This document shows positions 1-8,707 of a stretch of 64,000 bases of DNA, one piece after another; position 1 is the first letter of the stretch; each line of letters opens with the position of its first letter. The notes under the pieces are model-generated. The model made no database searches. It worked only from the letters and a program-made list of their open reading frames with translations, and was not told the origin of the DNA. The DNA lies in NCBI RefSeq assembly GCF_014199625.1, contig NZ_JACHNY010000004.1, positions 124,001 to 188,000 of the forward strand, read 5' to 3'. The DNA is from Sphingomonas abaci. Lineage in GTDB: Bacteria > Pseudomonadota > Alphaproteobacteria > Sphingomonadales > Sphingomonadaceae. The translations under genes were made by a program, and so were the position numbers.

Positions 1-1861
1 CGCCGACGAACGCCTCGGACGGCAAGAGCACCGCCTCCGCCACGAAGGCGCGGTCGAGCTCGGGATCGTCCAGCGTGTTGGCGACCGCATCGACCACCGC
101 CTGGTGCCGGTCCTCGCCCGAGATGGTGGCGGCGACCAGGGTGTCGAGCATCAGCTGCTGCATCGCCTCGTACCGGGCGAAGGGATCGTCGTCCTGCGCC
201 GACAGGAAGGCGAGGTCGGCGGCGCTGCGATCGCTCTCGACCACCACGGGCGCGGAGAAGCCGCGGTTGATCGACAGCACCGGCCGCTCGGTCACCGCCT
301 CGAACACCAGCGTCTCGTCGGCCTCGTCGAGCAGCACCAGCCGCTCCTCGGTCAGCGGGCGGCCGGTCTCCGCGCCGAACAGGCGGAGCTTGAGCGGCAG
401 GACCATCGGCGCCTTGATCGGCTGGCCCGGCGTCGCCGGCACATGCTGCGCGAGGCGCAACGTCGCCCGGCCGCCCCCCGCGCTGTGCAACAGGCTGGCG
501 GAGAGGCGCGGCGTGCCTGCCTGGCTGTACCACAGGCGGAAGCGCGACAGGTCGCGCCCGCTCGCCCGCTCCATGCAGCGCACGAAGTCCTCGCAGGTCG
601 CCGCCGTGCCGTCGAATTCGCGGAAATACAGGTCAGTGGCGGCGCGGAAATCGGTCGGTCCCAGGATGGTCGCCATCATCCGGATCAGCTCGGCGCCCTT
701 GTTGTAGATGGTCGCCGTGTAGAAGTTGTTGATCTCCTGATAGGCCTCGGGCCGCACCGGATGCGCCAGCGGGCCGGCATCCTCGGGGAACTGGCTGGCG
801 CGCAGGCCGCGCACATCCTCGATCCGCTTGACCGCCGCCGATCCCTGGTCGGCCGAGAAACTCTGGTCGCGATAGACGGTGAAGCCTTCCTTCAGCGAGA
901 GCTGGAACCAGTCGCGGCAGGTGATCCGGTTACCGGTCCAATTGTGGAAATATTCATGCGCCACGACCGCCGCGATCGCGTCATAGTCGTAATCGGTGGC
1001 GGTGTCGGGATCGGCGAGGATGTAGCGGCTGTTGAAGATGTTCAGCCCCTTGTTCTCCATCGCGCCGAAGTTGAAGTCGTCGACGGCGACGATGTTGAAC
1101 ACGTCCAGGTCATATTCGCGGCCATAGACGCGCTCGTCCCAGGCCATCGACAGCTTCAGGGCATGGAGCGCATGGTCGGTCCGCGGCAGGTCGGTGGCGC
1201 GCACCCAGATTCCGAGTTCCACCGCGCGGCCGGACTGGGTGGTGAACGACCCGCGATTGACCGCCAGCTCGCCCGCGACCAGCGCGAAGAGATAGCTGGG
1301 CTTGGGAAAGGGATCGTTCCATTCGGCCCAGTGGCGGCCATCGTCCTGCACGCCGCTCGCCACCGGATCGCCGTTCGACAGCAGCACCGGATAACGCGCC
1401 CGGTCCGCCGTCATCCGCACCGAGTAGCGGCTGAGCACGTCGGGCCGGTCGGGGAAATAGGTGATGCGGCGGAAACCCTCCGCCTCGCATTGCGTGCAGA
1501 GGATGCCGCCGCTGGCGTAGAGGCCCATCAACTGCGTGTTGCGGTCGGGCGCGATCGTCACCTCGGTCTCGACGACATGCGCGTCACCCGCCAGCGGCAC
1601 GATCAACGTCTCGCCCTCCAGCGCCCAGTCGTCGACCGCCACGCCATCGACGCGCACCGCCTGCACCGCCTGCCCAGCGCCGTCCAGCCGCAACGGGCCG
1701 GCATCCGCGCCGTTGCGCGTCACGGTCAGCGTCGCATGGACGCGAGTCGCGGCGGGATCGAGGTCGAAATCCAGTCGCGTCTCGGGCACCATCCAGGCGG
1801 GCGGGCGGTAATCGCCCCGGCGGATCGTCTGGGGCGCGGCGAGGCTGTTGGGCATGTCCAT
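1..1861 (-). CDS. pepN: Aminopeptidase N (M1 family), C-terminus cut by window edge
   Basis: Zinc metallo-aminopeptidase that removes N-terminal residues from peptides in the cytoplasm. The minus strand is open from an ATG at 1861 to the left edge (620 codons visible), so the C-terminal end lies outside the window. M1 hallmarks are clear: the GAMEN exopeptidase motif at about residues 266-270, the zinc motif HEYFH at 302-306, and the third zinc ligand Glu near 325 in LSLKEGF. The N-terminus starts MDMPNSLAAP; an ATG two codons later is an alternative start. It is divergent from the M28 peptidase, with about 100 bp between them. Family assignment is secure; regulation is not visible. Confidence 0.95.
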   Translation of the reverse strand, partial: MDMPNSLAAPQTIRRGDYRPPAWMVPETRLDFDLDPAATRVHATLTVTRNGADAGPLRLDGAGQAVQAVRVDGVAVDDWALEGETLIVPLAGDAHVVETEVTIAPDRNTQLMGLYASGGILCTQCEAEGFRRITYFPDRPDVLSRYSVRMTADRARYPVLLSNGDPVASGVQDDGRHWAEWNDPFPKPSYLFALVAGELAVNRGSFTTQSGRAVELGIWVRATDLPRTDHALHALKLSMAWDERVYGREYDLDVFNIVAVDDFNFGAMENKGLNIFNSRYILADPDTATDYDYDAIAAVVAHEYFHNWTGNRITCRDWFQLSLKEGFTVYRDQSFSADQGSAAVKRIEDVRGLRASQFPEDAGPLAHPVRPEAYQEINNFYTATIYNKGAELIRMMATILGPTDFRAATDLYFREFDGTAATCEDFVRCMERASGRDLSRFRLWYSQAGTPRLSASLLHSAGGGRATLRLAQHVPATPGQPIKAPMVLPLKLRLFGAETGRPLTEERLVLLDEADETLVFEAVTERPVLSINRGFSAPVVVESDRSAADLAFLSAQDDDPFARYEAMQQLMLDTLVAATISGEDRHQAVVDAVANTLDDPELDRAFVAEAVLLPSEAFVG

Positions 1862-1965
1862 GCCCCTGTTATAGTCGGCGCGCGCGATGGTTCCATCGCC
1901 TTGCGTCAGGCTTGCGACGCCGCCTCGCTGTGATAGTCACGAGCGACACCAGTTAGGGATTGAGG

Positions 1966-3696
1966 ATGCACGTTTTTCCGGCCGCGCTTCTGGCGATGGC
2001 GCTTTCCACCACCGCCCTGGCGCAGACCGTGCCGCCAGCGACCCGGGCCGCCCCTGCCCCGATCGCCGCCCCGACCAAGCCCGAGCCGCCCAAGCCCGAG
2101 CCGACCAACCCCGATCCGGCCGCGATCAACGCGCGGCTCGCCGCGCCGCTGCCGGCCGACCAGGCCGCGATGAAGGCCCATGTCCTGTTCCTCGCGTCCG
2201 ACGCGATGAAGGGGCGCGAGGCCGGCAGCCCGGAATTCGACATCGCCGCGCAGTATGTCGCCGCGCAATTCTATGCCGCCGGCCTGCGTCCGGGCGGCGA
2301 CCGGGGCGACTATCTGCAGCGCGTGCCGCTGGTCCGCTACAAGGCGGAGGGCCAGGGCCGCTTCGTGCTGACGCCGTCCAAGGGACAGCCCCAGCCGCTG
2401 GTGTTCGGCCAGGACTATATCCCCGCCGCCGACGCGACGCACCGGGAAGCCAGCCTGTCCGCGCCGGTCGTCTTTGTCGGCCAGGGCATCGACGCCCCGC
2501 AATATGGCCATGACGACTTCAAGGGCGTGGATGTGCGCGGCAAGATCGTGCTGTTCTTCGCCGGCGCGCCCGCGCGCTTCGGCGGCGAGGAACGCGCCTT
2601 TTTCGGCTCCCCCCAGACCAAGCTGCGCACCGCCGCCGCGCATGGCGCGGTCGGCGCGATCCAGCTCGCCAGCGCGACGCTGACCCCGGAAGCGATGGCC
2701 AAGCTGGCGGAGACGTACGATCGCGCGCGCATGACCTGGGCCCGGCCCGACGGCACCGGCAATGGCGAGCCGATCGCGATGCTGGGCACGCTGGGCCCGG
2801 CCGGCGCCGCCAAGCTGTTCGCCGGCGCCAGAACGCCGTGGAGCAAGATCGTCGCCCAGGCCGCGAAGCCGGCGCCCCGCTATCGTCCGGTCGCGCTGCC
2901 GGGCACGCTGGCGGTCACGACGAGGACCAGCATCACCCCGGCCGAGAGCAGCAACGTCGTCGGGCTGGTCCCCGGCAGCGATCCGGCGCTGAAGGACCAG
3001 GTCGTGGTCTTGTCGGCGCATCTCGACCATATCGGCGTCGGCACCCCGGTGAATGGCGACGCGATCAACAATGGCGCGCTGGACAATGCCATCGGCATCG
3101 CCAGCCTGATCGAGGAGGCGCGCCGCTTCAAGACCGACGGCACCGCCCCCAAGCGCACTGTGATGTTCCTGGCGGTGACCGGCGAGGAGAAGGGACTGGT
3201 CGGCTCCGACTATTTCGTCAACCACCCGACCGTGCCGCTCGGAACCATCGTCGCCGACGTCAACCTCGACATGCCGATCCTGCTCTATCCGTTTGAGGAC
3301 ATGATCGTCTACGGCGCCGACCGCTCGACCCTGGGGCCGATCGTGCGCCGCGCGGTGAACAGCGCCGGCGTCGACCTGTCGCCCGACCCGATGCCGGAAC
3401 AGGGCATCTTCGTCCGTTCCGACCATTTCCGCTTCGTCCAGAAGGGCATCCCCTCGGTCTTCCTGTGGCCGGGACAGAAGGGGCCGGGCAAGGCCGCGGT
3501 GGAGCATTTCATGTCCACCAACTACCACAAGCCGTCCGACGACCTGACCCAGCCGATCCTATGGGACCAGGGGGTGCGCTTCGTCGACGTCAACTACCGC
3601 ATCGCGCGCGAGATCGCCGATGGCGCGCAGCGGCCGCTGTGGAACCGCGACGACTATTTCGGGCGATTGTACAAGGGTGCGACCGCGGCGAAGTGA
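1966..3696 (+). CDS. Exported M28 family zinc aminopeptidase with PA-type insert
   Basis: Predicted periplasmic or secreted metallopeptidase of 576 residues. Residues 1-20 form a signal peptide ending LAQ, followed by a Pro/Lys/Glu-rich linker (about 22-50). A PA-like segment at about 165-235 precedes the catalytic M28 domain. Candidate di-zinc ligands and catalytic residues are His352 (SAHLDH), Asp373 (GALDNAIG), Glu407-Glu408 (TGEEKGL), Asp435 (VNLDMP) and His487 (RSDHFRF). I chose the ATG at 1966 because AGGGA lies about 7 nt upstream; a TTG two codons earlier is in frame. Its stop is followed by a perfect hairpin shared with the convergent crotonase gene. The exact substrate cannot be told. 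Confidence 0.9.
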   Translation: MHVFPAALLAMALSTTALAQTVPPATRAAPAPIAAPTKPEPPKPEPTNPDPAAINARLAAPLPADQAAMKAHVLFLASDAMKGREAGSPEFDIAAQYVAAQFYAAGLRPGGDRGDYLQRVPLVRYKAEGQGRFVLTPSKGQPQPLVFGQDYIPAADATHREASLSAPVVFVGQGIDAPQYGHDDFKGVDVRGKIVLFFAGAPARFGGEERAFFGSPQTKLRTAAAHGAVGAIQLASATLTPEAMAKLAETYDRARMTWARPDGTGNGEPIAMLGTLGPAGAAKLFAGARTPWSKIVAQAAKPAPRYRPVALPGTLAVTTRTSITPAESSNVVGLVPGSDPALKDQVVVLSAHLDHIGVGTPVNGDAINNGALDNAIGIASLIEEARRFKTDGTAPKRTVMFLAVTGEEKGLVGSDYFVNHPTVPLGTIVADVNLDMPILLYPFEDMIVYGADRSTLGPIVRRAVNSAGVDLSPDPMPEQGIFVRSDHFRFVQKGIPSVFLWPGQKGPGKAAVEHFMSTNYHKPSDDLTQPILWDQGVRFVDVNYRIAREIADGAQRPLWNRDDYFGRLYKGATAAK

Positions 3697-3706
3697 GGCC
3701 CTTCCT

Positions 3707-3730
3707 GTTCCCCGGCGAAGGCCGGGGAAC
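3707..3730. repeat. REP-like hairpin between convergent genes
   Basis: GTTCCCCGGC and its exact reverse complement GCCGGGGAAC flank a GAAG tetraloop, a perfect 10-bp stem. The same core recurs at about 8.7, 24.3, 37.0 and, in diverged form, 42.2, 58.7 and 62.9 kb. Here it is a single unit between two converging stops, where it could also act as a bidirectional transcription terminator. Confidence 0.75.
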
Positions 3731-3751
3731 GAAGAGGAAGCGCGGCCACCC

Positions 3752-4558
3752 TCAACCGTCCCGGAACCGCGCCGCGCGCTTCTCCATGTTCGCCATCACC
3801 TGCTCGCGCTGGTTGGCGGTGCCGAGCAGCCGGGCCTGTTCGTCGCTCTCGGCGCGCAGGATCGTCGCCGCGTCACCGTCCGCGGCGACTGCGAACAGGC
3901 GCTTGGCGGCGCGGATCGCATCCGGGTTGCGGCCGGCGATGGCCCGGCACAGCGCCTGCGCCTCCGCCAGCGGATCGGCGGCGACGCGCGTCGCGAAGCC
4001 CAGCGCCACCGCCTCCGCCCCGTCGAACTCGCGCGCGGTATAGGTGCATTCGCGCAGCACGTCGTCGCGCACCGTCCCCCGCCACAGCGCGAAACCGGCC
4101 ATGTCCGGCACGATCCCCCAGTGCAGCTCGCGCACCGACAGCCGGGCATCGCCTGCGACCAGCCGGACGTCCGCGCCGCTCGCGACCTGAAGGCCGCCGC
4201 CCAGCACCACGCCGTGCAGCGCCGCGACCACCGGCTGGGGTAGCGTCCGCCACCCCCAGGCGACCTGCTGCGCCAGATTGGCGAGACCATGGGTCCGCTC
4301 GGCGGTCAGCAATCCGCCGGTTCCGCCCGCCTGCATCCCCGCCATGCCCGCCATCGCCGCCATGTCGAGTCCGGCGCAAAACCCCCGCCCCTCGCCCGAC
4401 AAGAGGACGCAGCGCACGTCGCTGGCCCCGGCCAGCCGCTCGATCGCCGCCGCCAGCGCCTCGAACATCGCCGGATCGAGCGCGTTCAGCTTGTCGCCCC
4501 GCGCCAGCCGGACATGCGCGATCCCCTCCGCGATGGTCAGTGCGACCCGATCGGTCAT
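3752..4558 (-). CDS. Enoyl-CoA hydratase/isomerase (crotonase) family protein
   Basis: Crotonase-fold protein of 268 residues. The oxyanion-hole segments are present: GRGFCAGLD (about 67-75) and the glycine-rich LGGGLQVASGADV (about 122-134). At the position where classical hydratases carry the first catalytic Glu (GGGCE), this protein has Gln (GGGLQ), while the later Glu (RELHWG) is kept. It may therefore be an isomerase or another crotonase rather than a true hydratase. The start follows a strong GGAGAGGAGGAGG ribosome-binding site. It is divergent from two thioesterase-like genes, suggesting shared acyl-CoA metabolism. The frame stays open further upstream, but that extension runs across the divergent gene and lacks crotonase similarity. 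Confidence 0.88.
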   Translation of the reverse strand: MTDRVALTIAEGIAHVRLARGDKLNALDPAMFEALAAAIERLAGASDVRCVLLSGEGRGFCAGLDMAAMAGMAGMQAGGTGGLLTAERTHGLANLAQQVAWGWRTLPQPVVAALHGVVLGGGLQVASGADVRLVAGDARLSVRELHWGIVPDMAGFALWRGTVRDDVLRECTYTAREFDGAEAVALGFATRVAADPLAEAQALCRAIAGRNPDAIRAAKRLFAVAADGDAATILRAESDEQARLLGTANQREQVMANMEKRAARFRDG

Positions 4559-4666
4559 GGCCTCCTCCTCTCCTGCCTCCGGGTGAGTGTGGCGCGGCGG
4601 CCCGCCGGTGTCGAGGGGCCCCGCCAGTGCTTGCGCCCGACCGCCCGGCCCGCTTACCACAGCGGC

Positions 4667-5107
4667 ATGACCGCGTTCGATCCCGCCCGCTTCACCCGGC
4701 TGGACCAGTATGGCCATGGTGGCCGGCTGGGCATCCGCTACCACGCCAAGGCGGAGGACTGGGTGGAGCTCGCCCTGCCCTATGCCGCCGACCAGGTCGG
4801 CGACCCCTCGACCGGCGTCCTGGCGTCCGGCCCGATCGTCACGCTGATGGACATGGCGACCAGCATGGCGGTGTGGACCCGGCGCGGCGTCTTCGCGCCG
4901 CATGCGACGCTCGACCTGCGCGTCGATTATTGCCGCCCGGCCACGCCCGGCGAGACGGTGATCGGGCGCGGCGAATGCTATCGGCTGGCGCGCGCGGTCG
5001 CGTTCGTGCGCGGCATCGCCTATCATCGGGACCCCGCCGACCCGATCGCGCATGTCGCCGGCACCTTCATGCTCATGGACGCTCCGGCGAAGCAGGCCCG
5101 GGCATGA
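4667..5107 (+). CDS. PaaI-type hotdog thioesterase family protein (first of pair)
   Basis: Protein of 146 residues with the hotdog-fold pattern: a central helix segment (GPIVTLMDMATSMAVW) followed by a strand carrying DLRVDYCRPA. Members hydrolyse acyl-CoA thioesters. No signal peptide is seen, so it should be cytoplasmic. The ATG at 4667 was chosen because sequence conservation begins there; the longer open frame upstream runs antisense to the crotonase. Its TGA overlaps the ATG of the next, related gene (ATGA), so the pair is probably translationally coupled. The catalytic acid is not obvious in the helix, so activity is inferred from the family only. Confidence 0.82.
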   Translation: MTAFDPARFTRLDQYGHGGRLGIRYHAKAEDWVELALPYAADQVGDPSTGVLASGPIVTLMDMATSMAVWTRRGVFAPHATLDLRVDYCRPATPGETVIGRGECYRLARAVAFVRGIAYHRDPADPIAHVAGTFMLMDAPAKQARA

Positions 5108-5487
5108 CCCCACCGCCCTACGCCGCGCTGCTCGGCATTGCGATCGAAGCGGAAGGCGACGGACCGCCCGTGCTGCTGCTGCCGTTCGGCGAGCCGGTCC
5201 TTGGCCGACCCGGCTTCGTCCATGGCGGCGCGATCGCCGGCCTCCTGGAGATGGCGGCGATCGCCGCGCTCGACCAGGCCTTGCAGGCCGAGGGCGGCGG
5301 CCGGATCAAGCCGATCACGGTGACGGTCGACTATATGCGCGGCGGTCGCGAGCGACCGACCCGCGGCGTCGGCACGGTCACTCGGCTGGGCACCCGGATC
5401 GCCAATGTCGAGGCCGTCGCCTGGCAGGACGACCGCGCCCGGCCGATCGCGGCGGCGCGGCTCAACTACCTGATCGAGCGGCCCTGA
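5104..5487 (+). CDS. PaaI-type hotdog thioesterase family protein (second of pair)
   Basis: A 127-residue hotdog protein. The helix segment GFVHGGAIAGLLEMAAIAALD carries the HGG motif typical of PaaI-like thioesterases, followed by the strand ITVTVDYMRGG. It overlaps the preceding hotdog gene by 4 nt, suggesting a tandem duplication and perhaps a heteromeric enzyme (hotdog proteins work as dimers or tetramers). Together with the divergent crotonase it suggests acyl-CoA turnover. The substrate cannot be deduced. Confidence 0.83.
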   Translation: MTPPPYAALLGIAIEAEGDGPPVLLLPFGEPVLGRPGFVHGGAIAGLLEMAAIAALDQALQAEGGGRIKPITVTVDYMRGGRERPTRGVGTVTRLGTRIANVEAVAWQDDRARPIAAARLNYLIERP

Positions 5488-5496
5488 CGCCGCCGG

Positions 5497-5928
5497 TCAG
5501 ACGCGCGGTCGCCCCTTCAGCTCGTCGCGGATCTCGCGCAGCAGCGTAACGTCGGCCGGCTCGACCGGCGCGGCGACCTCGGGCTTGGGCATCAGCTTGT
5601 TCACCGAGCGCACGATCAGGAAGATGATGAAGGCGACGATCAGGAAATTGACCGCCTGGGTGATGAACTCGCCATATCCGAGCAGCGGCACGCCCGCCTT
5701 CTTCAGGGCGGCATAGTCGGTCGAGCCTCGCAGCGCCGCCGGCACCGGCCCCAGGGTCAGGAAGTAGCTGGAGAAGTCCAGGCCCCCGAAGATCTTGCCG
5801 ATCACCGGCATCAGCACATCCTCGGTCAGCGAGGTCACGATCCGGCCGAACGCCGCGCCGATGATGACGGCGACCGCCAGGTCCAGGACATTGCCGCGTG
5901 CGATGAACGCCTTGAATTCCTTGAGCAT
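5497..5928 (-). CDS. mscL: Large-conductance mechanosensitive channel MscL
   Basis: Inner-membrane homopentameric channel that opens under hypo-osmotic shock to release solutes. The 143-residue protein has the usual MscL length and the conserved N-terminal signature (FKAFIARGNVLDLAVAVIIG, about 5-24), leading into TM1 with the pore-lining small residues. A periplasmic loop with a Gly-rich stretch follows, then TM2 at about 88-108 and a charged C-terminal helix (about 125-140). It converges on the hotdog pair with a 9-nt gap and is divergent from lemA. Confidence 0.96.
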   Translation of the reverse strand: MLKEFKAFIARGNVLDLAVAVIIGAAFGRIVTSLTEDVLMPVIGKIFGGLDFSSYFLTLGPVPAALRGSTDYAALKKAGVPLLGYGEFITQAVNFLIVAFIIFLIVRSVNKLMPKPEVAAPVEPADVTLLREIRDELKGRPRV

Positions 5929-6000
5929 CGTGGCTCCCCTTGCACCAAATCCTGATCTGGAGCGTAGTCGTCGAAACCCTCTTCGCCAAGCGATACGGGT

Positions 6001-6018
6001 GTCCTATATGGGTAGGAC
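6001..6018. promoter_or_regulatory. Dyad upstream of lemA
   Basis: GTCCTA and TAGGAC form an inverted repeat around TATGGG, ending 16 nt before the lemA start and in the mscL-lemA divergent gap. It could be an operator or a leader hairpin. No regulator can be assigned. Confidence 0.3.
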
Positions 6019-6034
6019 AGATTGAGGAGGCTCC

Positions 6035-6628
6035 ATGTCGCGTCGTTTCGTGCCGGTCATTCCCGCCCTGGTGGCGGCCGCTGCCCTGTCGGGCTGCGGA
6101 ATCAACAGCATCCCGACCGCCGAGGAGAATGCCAAGGCGCGCTGGGCGGACGTGCAGAACCAGTATCAGCGCCGTGCCGACCTGATCCCCAACCTGGTGT
6201 CGACGGTGAAGGCCGCCGGCGCGCAGGAGAAGGACATCCTGACCGAGGTGACGCGCGCCCGCGCCGCCGCCAACCAGGTGCGCCTCAGCGGCGACGACCT
6301 GACCGATCCGGCCAAGCTGGCCAATTTCGAGCGGGCGCAGAGCGCGGTGACGCTCAACCTGCAGCGCCTGCAGGAGGCCTATCCGGAGCTGAAGAGCCAG
6401 GGCAACTACACCACGCTGATGAGCCAGCTCGAAGGCACCGAGAACCGGATCAGCATCGCCCGCCAGGACTACAACACGGCGGTACAGGCCTATAACACCC
6501 GCATCCGCACCTTCCCCGACGCGGTCGGCGCGCGCATCTTCTACGACGCCAAGCCGATCGTGCCGTTCAGCGCGACCACGCCGGGCGCGGACACCGCGCC
6601 GACGGTCAATTTCGGGAATGCGAGCTGA
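6035..6628 (+). CDS. lemA: LemA family lipoprotein
   Basis: A 197-residue LemA family protein with a lipoprotein signal peptide (lipobox LSGC, Cys at about 22). The LemA core follows: NQYQRRADLIPNLVSTVK (about 43-60), long amphipathic helices, then YNTRIRTFP (about 154-162). Family members are envelope proteins of poorly defined role, usually encoded beside TPM-domain proteins. Here two TPM-domain genes follow, the first after only 5 nt, so this is the first gene of a LemA-TPM-TPM-NUDIX operon. The start is preceded by TTGAGGAGG. Confidence 0.92.
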   Translation: MSRRFVPVIPALVAAAALSGCGINSIPTAEENAKARWADVQNQYQRRADLIPNLVSTVKAAGAQEKDILTEVTRARAAANQVRLSGDDLTDPAKLANFERAQSAVTLNLQRLQEAYPELKSQGNYTTLMSQLEGTENRISIARQDYNTAVQAYNTRIRTFPDAVGARIFYDAKPIVPFSATTPGADTAPTVNFGNAS

Positions 6629-6633
6629 CCGGC

Positions 6634-7521
6634 ATGGTGCGCTGGCTGGCGGCGTTCCTCCTGTTGCTCACCGCGCAGGTCGCGGTGGCACAGACCTTCC
6701 CCAAGTTCACGGGGCTGGTGGTCGACCAGGCGAATGTCCTGTCGCCGGCCGAGCGCGCCGCGCTGACGCAGAAGCTGGAGGCACTGCAACGCGACACCAA
6801 GCGGCAGCTGGTCGTGGTGACGGTGCCGGACACGCAGGGCTACCCCTTGTCCGACTATGGTTATCGGCTTGGCCGGGCCTGGGGCGTCGGTTTGGGCGAC
6901 GTGAACAACGGCGCGATCCTGTTGCTCGCGCCGGGCAACCCCGCCGGCCAGCGCGGCCCCCGGATCGAGGTGGGGCGCGGGCTGGAGCCGATCCTGACCG
7001 ACGCCCTGTCCAGCGTCATCATCTACCAGACGATGTTGCCGCTGATCCGCGACGACAAGGTGCCGCAGGCGATCGAAGCCGGCGCCGACCAGATCATCCA
7101 ACAGCTGCGCGCCAGTCCGGACGAGGCCAAGGCCCGGACCGACGCCGCCATCGCCCGGTTCGACCGCGAGCATCGCCGAAGTCCCTCGGGCAGCGGCGGC
7201 GTGCCGGTGGCGCTGGTCTTTTGGCTGATCATCCTCGCCTTCGTCGTGCTGCCTATGATCTTCCGGCGCGGCGGTCGTGGTCGGCGCTATCGCCGCGGCC
7301 CATGGGATGACCGGTCGGACGATTCCGGTTCGGCCCTGCCCATCGTGCTGTGGGGCATCGCCAACGAGATCGGCCGCTCCCGGGGTGGCGGCTGGGGCGG
7401 TGGCTCCGGCTGGGGCGGCGGCGGCGATGGCGGCGGCTCCGACGGTAGCTGGGGCGGTGGCGGCTTCACCGGCGGCGGCGGCGGCGATTTCGGGGGCGGC
7501 GGCGCCTCGGGAGACTGGTGA
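6634..7521 (+). CDS. TPM-domain protein with Gly-rich C-terminal tail
   Basis: A 295-residue membrane-anchored protein. A signal peptide (1-20, ending VAVAQ) leads into a periplasmic TPM domain (about 25-170; LVVDQANVLSPAERAAL, then VVTVPDTQG). One transmembrane helix lies at about 190-208, followed by a basic stretch and a C-terminal tail of almost only Gly, Ser, Trp and Asp (about 250-295). TPM (YgcG/Psb32-like) proteins are linked to membrane protein quality control or phosphatase activity in other organisms; the role here is inferred only. Its stop overlaps the next TPM gene by 1 nt. Confidence 0.85.
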   Translation: MVRWLAAFLLLLTAQVAVAQTFPKFTGLVVDQANVLSPAERAALTQKLEALQRDTKRQLVVVTVPDTQGYPLSDYGYRLGRAWGVGLGDVNNGAILLLAPGNPAGQRGPRIEVGRGLEPILTDALSSVIIYQTMLPLIRDDKVPQAIEAGADQIIQQLRASPDEAKARTDAAIARFDREHRRSPSGSGGVPVALVFWLIILAFVVLPMIFRRGGRGRRYRRGPWDDRSDDSGSALPIVLWGIANEIGRSRGGGWGGGSGWGGGGDGGGSDGSWGGGGFTGGGGGDFGGGGASGDW

Positions 7522-8192
7522 TGCGGCTGAGCGACACGGACCGCGCCAAGGTCGCGGCGGCGGTGACCGCGGCGGAGGCGCGCACCAATGGCGAGATCGT
7601 GCCGATCGTGGCCGTCCAGTCCGACGCCTATCACGACGTCGCGCTGCATTGGGCGGTGCTGGCGATGCTGCTGGTGCTGGCGCTGCTGGCGGCGATCCCC
7701 GGCGCGGCGGAGGCGCTGCACGGCCTGATCGCCAGCCCCTGGGACGGACCGCCGCCGGCGGCCTCGCTGTTCCTGGTCGGGCTGGTCGCGACCACCATCG
7801 CCTTCCTGCTGGTGCGGCTGCTGCTCGTTTCCACGCCCATGCGGCTGGCCCTCACCCCGCGCGCGACCAGGGCGCGGCGGGTGCGGCGGCGCGCCCTGCT
7901 GCTGTTCCGGACGGCGGTCGAGTCGCGCACGCGGGGGGCAACGGGCGTCCTCCTCTATCTGTCGCTGGCCGAACATCGCGCCGAGCTGGTCGCCGACGCG
8001 CCCATCCACAGCCGCGTCGCGCCGGAAATATGGGGCGAGGCGATGGCCGTCTTGATCGCGGCGGTGAAGGACGACCGGCCCGGCGACGGCATGGCGGCGG
8101 CGATCGAGCGGATCGGTGCGGTGCTGGCGGAGCATTTTCCGCGTGACGCCGAGGACATCAACGAACTGCCGGATCGGGTGATCGAAATATGA
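7521..8192 (+). CDS. TPM-domain membrane protein (second)
   Basis: A 223-residue protein with a TPM-type start (RLSDTDRAKVAAAVTAAEARTNGEIVPIV). Two transmembrane helices at about 42-62 and 80-100 split the domain, followed by LLYLSLAEHRAELVAD, as in the shorter TPM proteins that often accompany LemA and YgcG-like genes. The ATG at 7521 shares one base with the previous stop (TGATG), and its TGA overlaps the NUDIX ATG (ATGA), so all four genes are probably co-translated. No signal peptide is evident, so the N-terminal part should face the cytoplasm. Confidence 0.8.
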   Translation: MRLSDTDRAKVAAAVTAAEARTNGEIVPIVAVQSDAYHDVALHWAVLAMLLVLALLAAIPGAAEALHGLIASPWDGPPPAASLFLVGLVATTIAFLLVRLLLVSTPMRLALTPRATRARRVRRRALLLFRTAVESRTRGATGVLLYLSLAEHRAELVADAPIHSRVAPEIWGEAMAVLIAAVKDDRPGDGMAAAIERIGAVLAEHFPRDAEDINELPDRVIEI

Positions 8193-8692
8193 GCGAGTTG
8201 AAGTGGCAGGGCCGGTTCCTCACCGTGCGCCAGCAGGGAAGCTGGGAATATGCCGAGCGCCAGGGCCAGATCGGCGCGGCGGTGATCGTCGCGCTCGACG
8301 GCGAGGACATCATCCTGGTCGAGCAATATCGCATCCCGGTCGGCAAGCGCTGCCTGGAACTGCCCGCCGGGCTGGTCGGCGACGAAACCGCCGGCGAATC
8401 GACTGCGGTGGCGGCGCGGCGCGAACTGGAGGAGGAAACCGGCTACCGGGCCGACACGGTCGAGGACCTGGGCCTCTTCTACTCCTCGCCGGGCATGACC
8501 TCGGAGAGCTTCACCGTGGTGCGCGCCACCGGCCTGACGCGGGTCGGCGAGGGTGGCGGATCGCCCGAGGAGGACATCACCGTCCATCGCGTGCCGCTCG
8601 CCACGGTGCCGGGCTTCCTGCGCGAGAAGCGGGCCGCAGGGCTGGGGATCGATGCCAAAATCCTGTTGTTGCTGGATCTGGCGACACTGTAG
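8189..8692 (+). CDS. NUDIX hydrolase (ADP-ribose pyrophosphatase-like)
   Basis: A 167-residue cytoplasmic NUDIX enzyme. The NUDIX box is complete: a Gly at about 66, then ARRELEEETGY at about 76-86, which fits the Gx5Ex7REUxEExGU pattern. Upstream strands (IILVEQYRIPVGKRCLELPAG) resemble ADP-sugar pyrophosphatases, which have a Pro-Ala-Gly turn before the box. It would hydrolyse nucleoside diphosphate-X compounds using Mg2+. It is the last gene of the lemA operon, overlapping the TPM gene by 4 nt, and is followed by a paired repeat that may end transcription. Confidence 0.88.
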   Translation: MSELKWQGRFLTVRQQGSWEYAERQGQIGAAVIVALDGEDIILVEQYRIPVGKRCLELPAGLVGDETAGESTAVAARRELEEETGYRADTVEDLGLFYSSPGMTSESFTVVRATGLTRVGEGGGSPEEDITVHRVPLATVPGFLREKRAAGLGIDAKILLLLDLATL

Positions 8693-8707
8693 GCTGATTC
8701 CCCCTAA

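Noticed and set aside
3752..5113. A longer N-terminal extension for the crotonase
   Set aside because: The extension runs antisense through two hotdog genes and has no family similarity; the ATG at 4558 has a strong ribosome-binding site.
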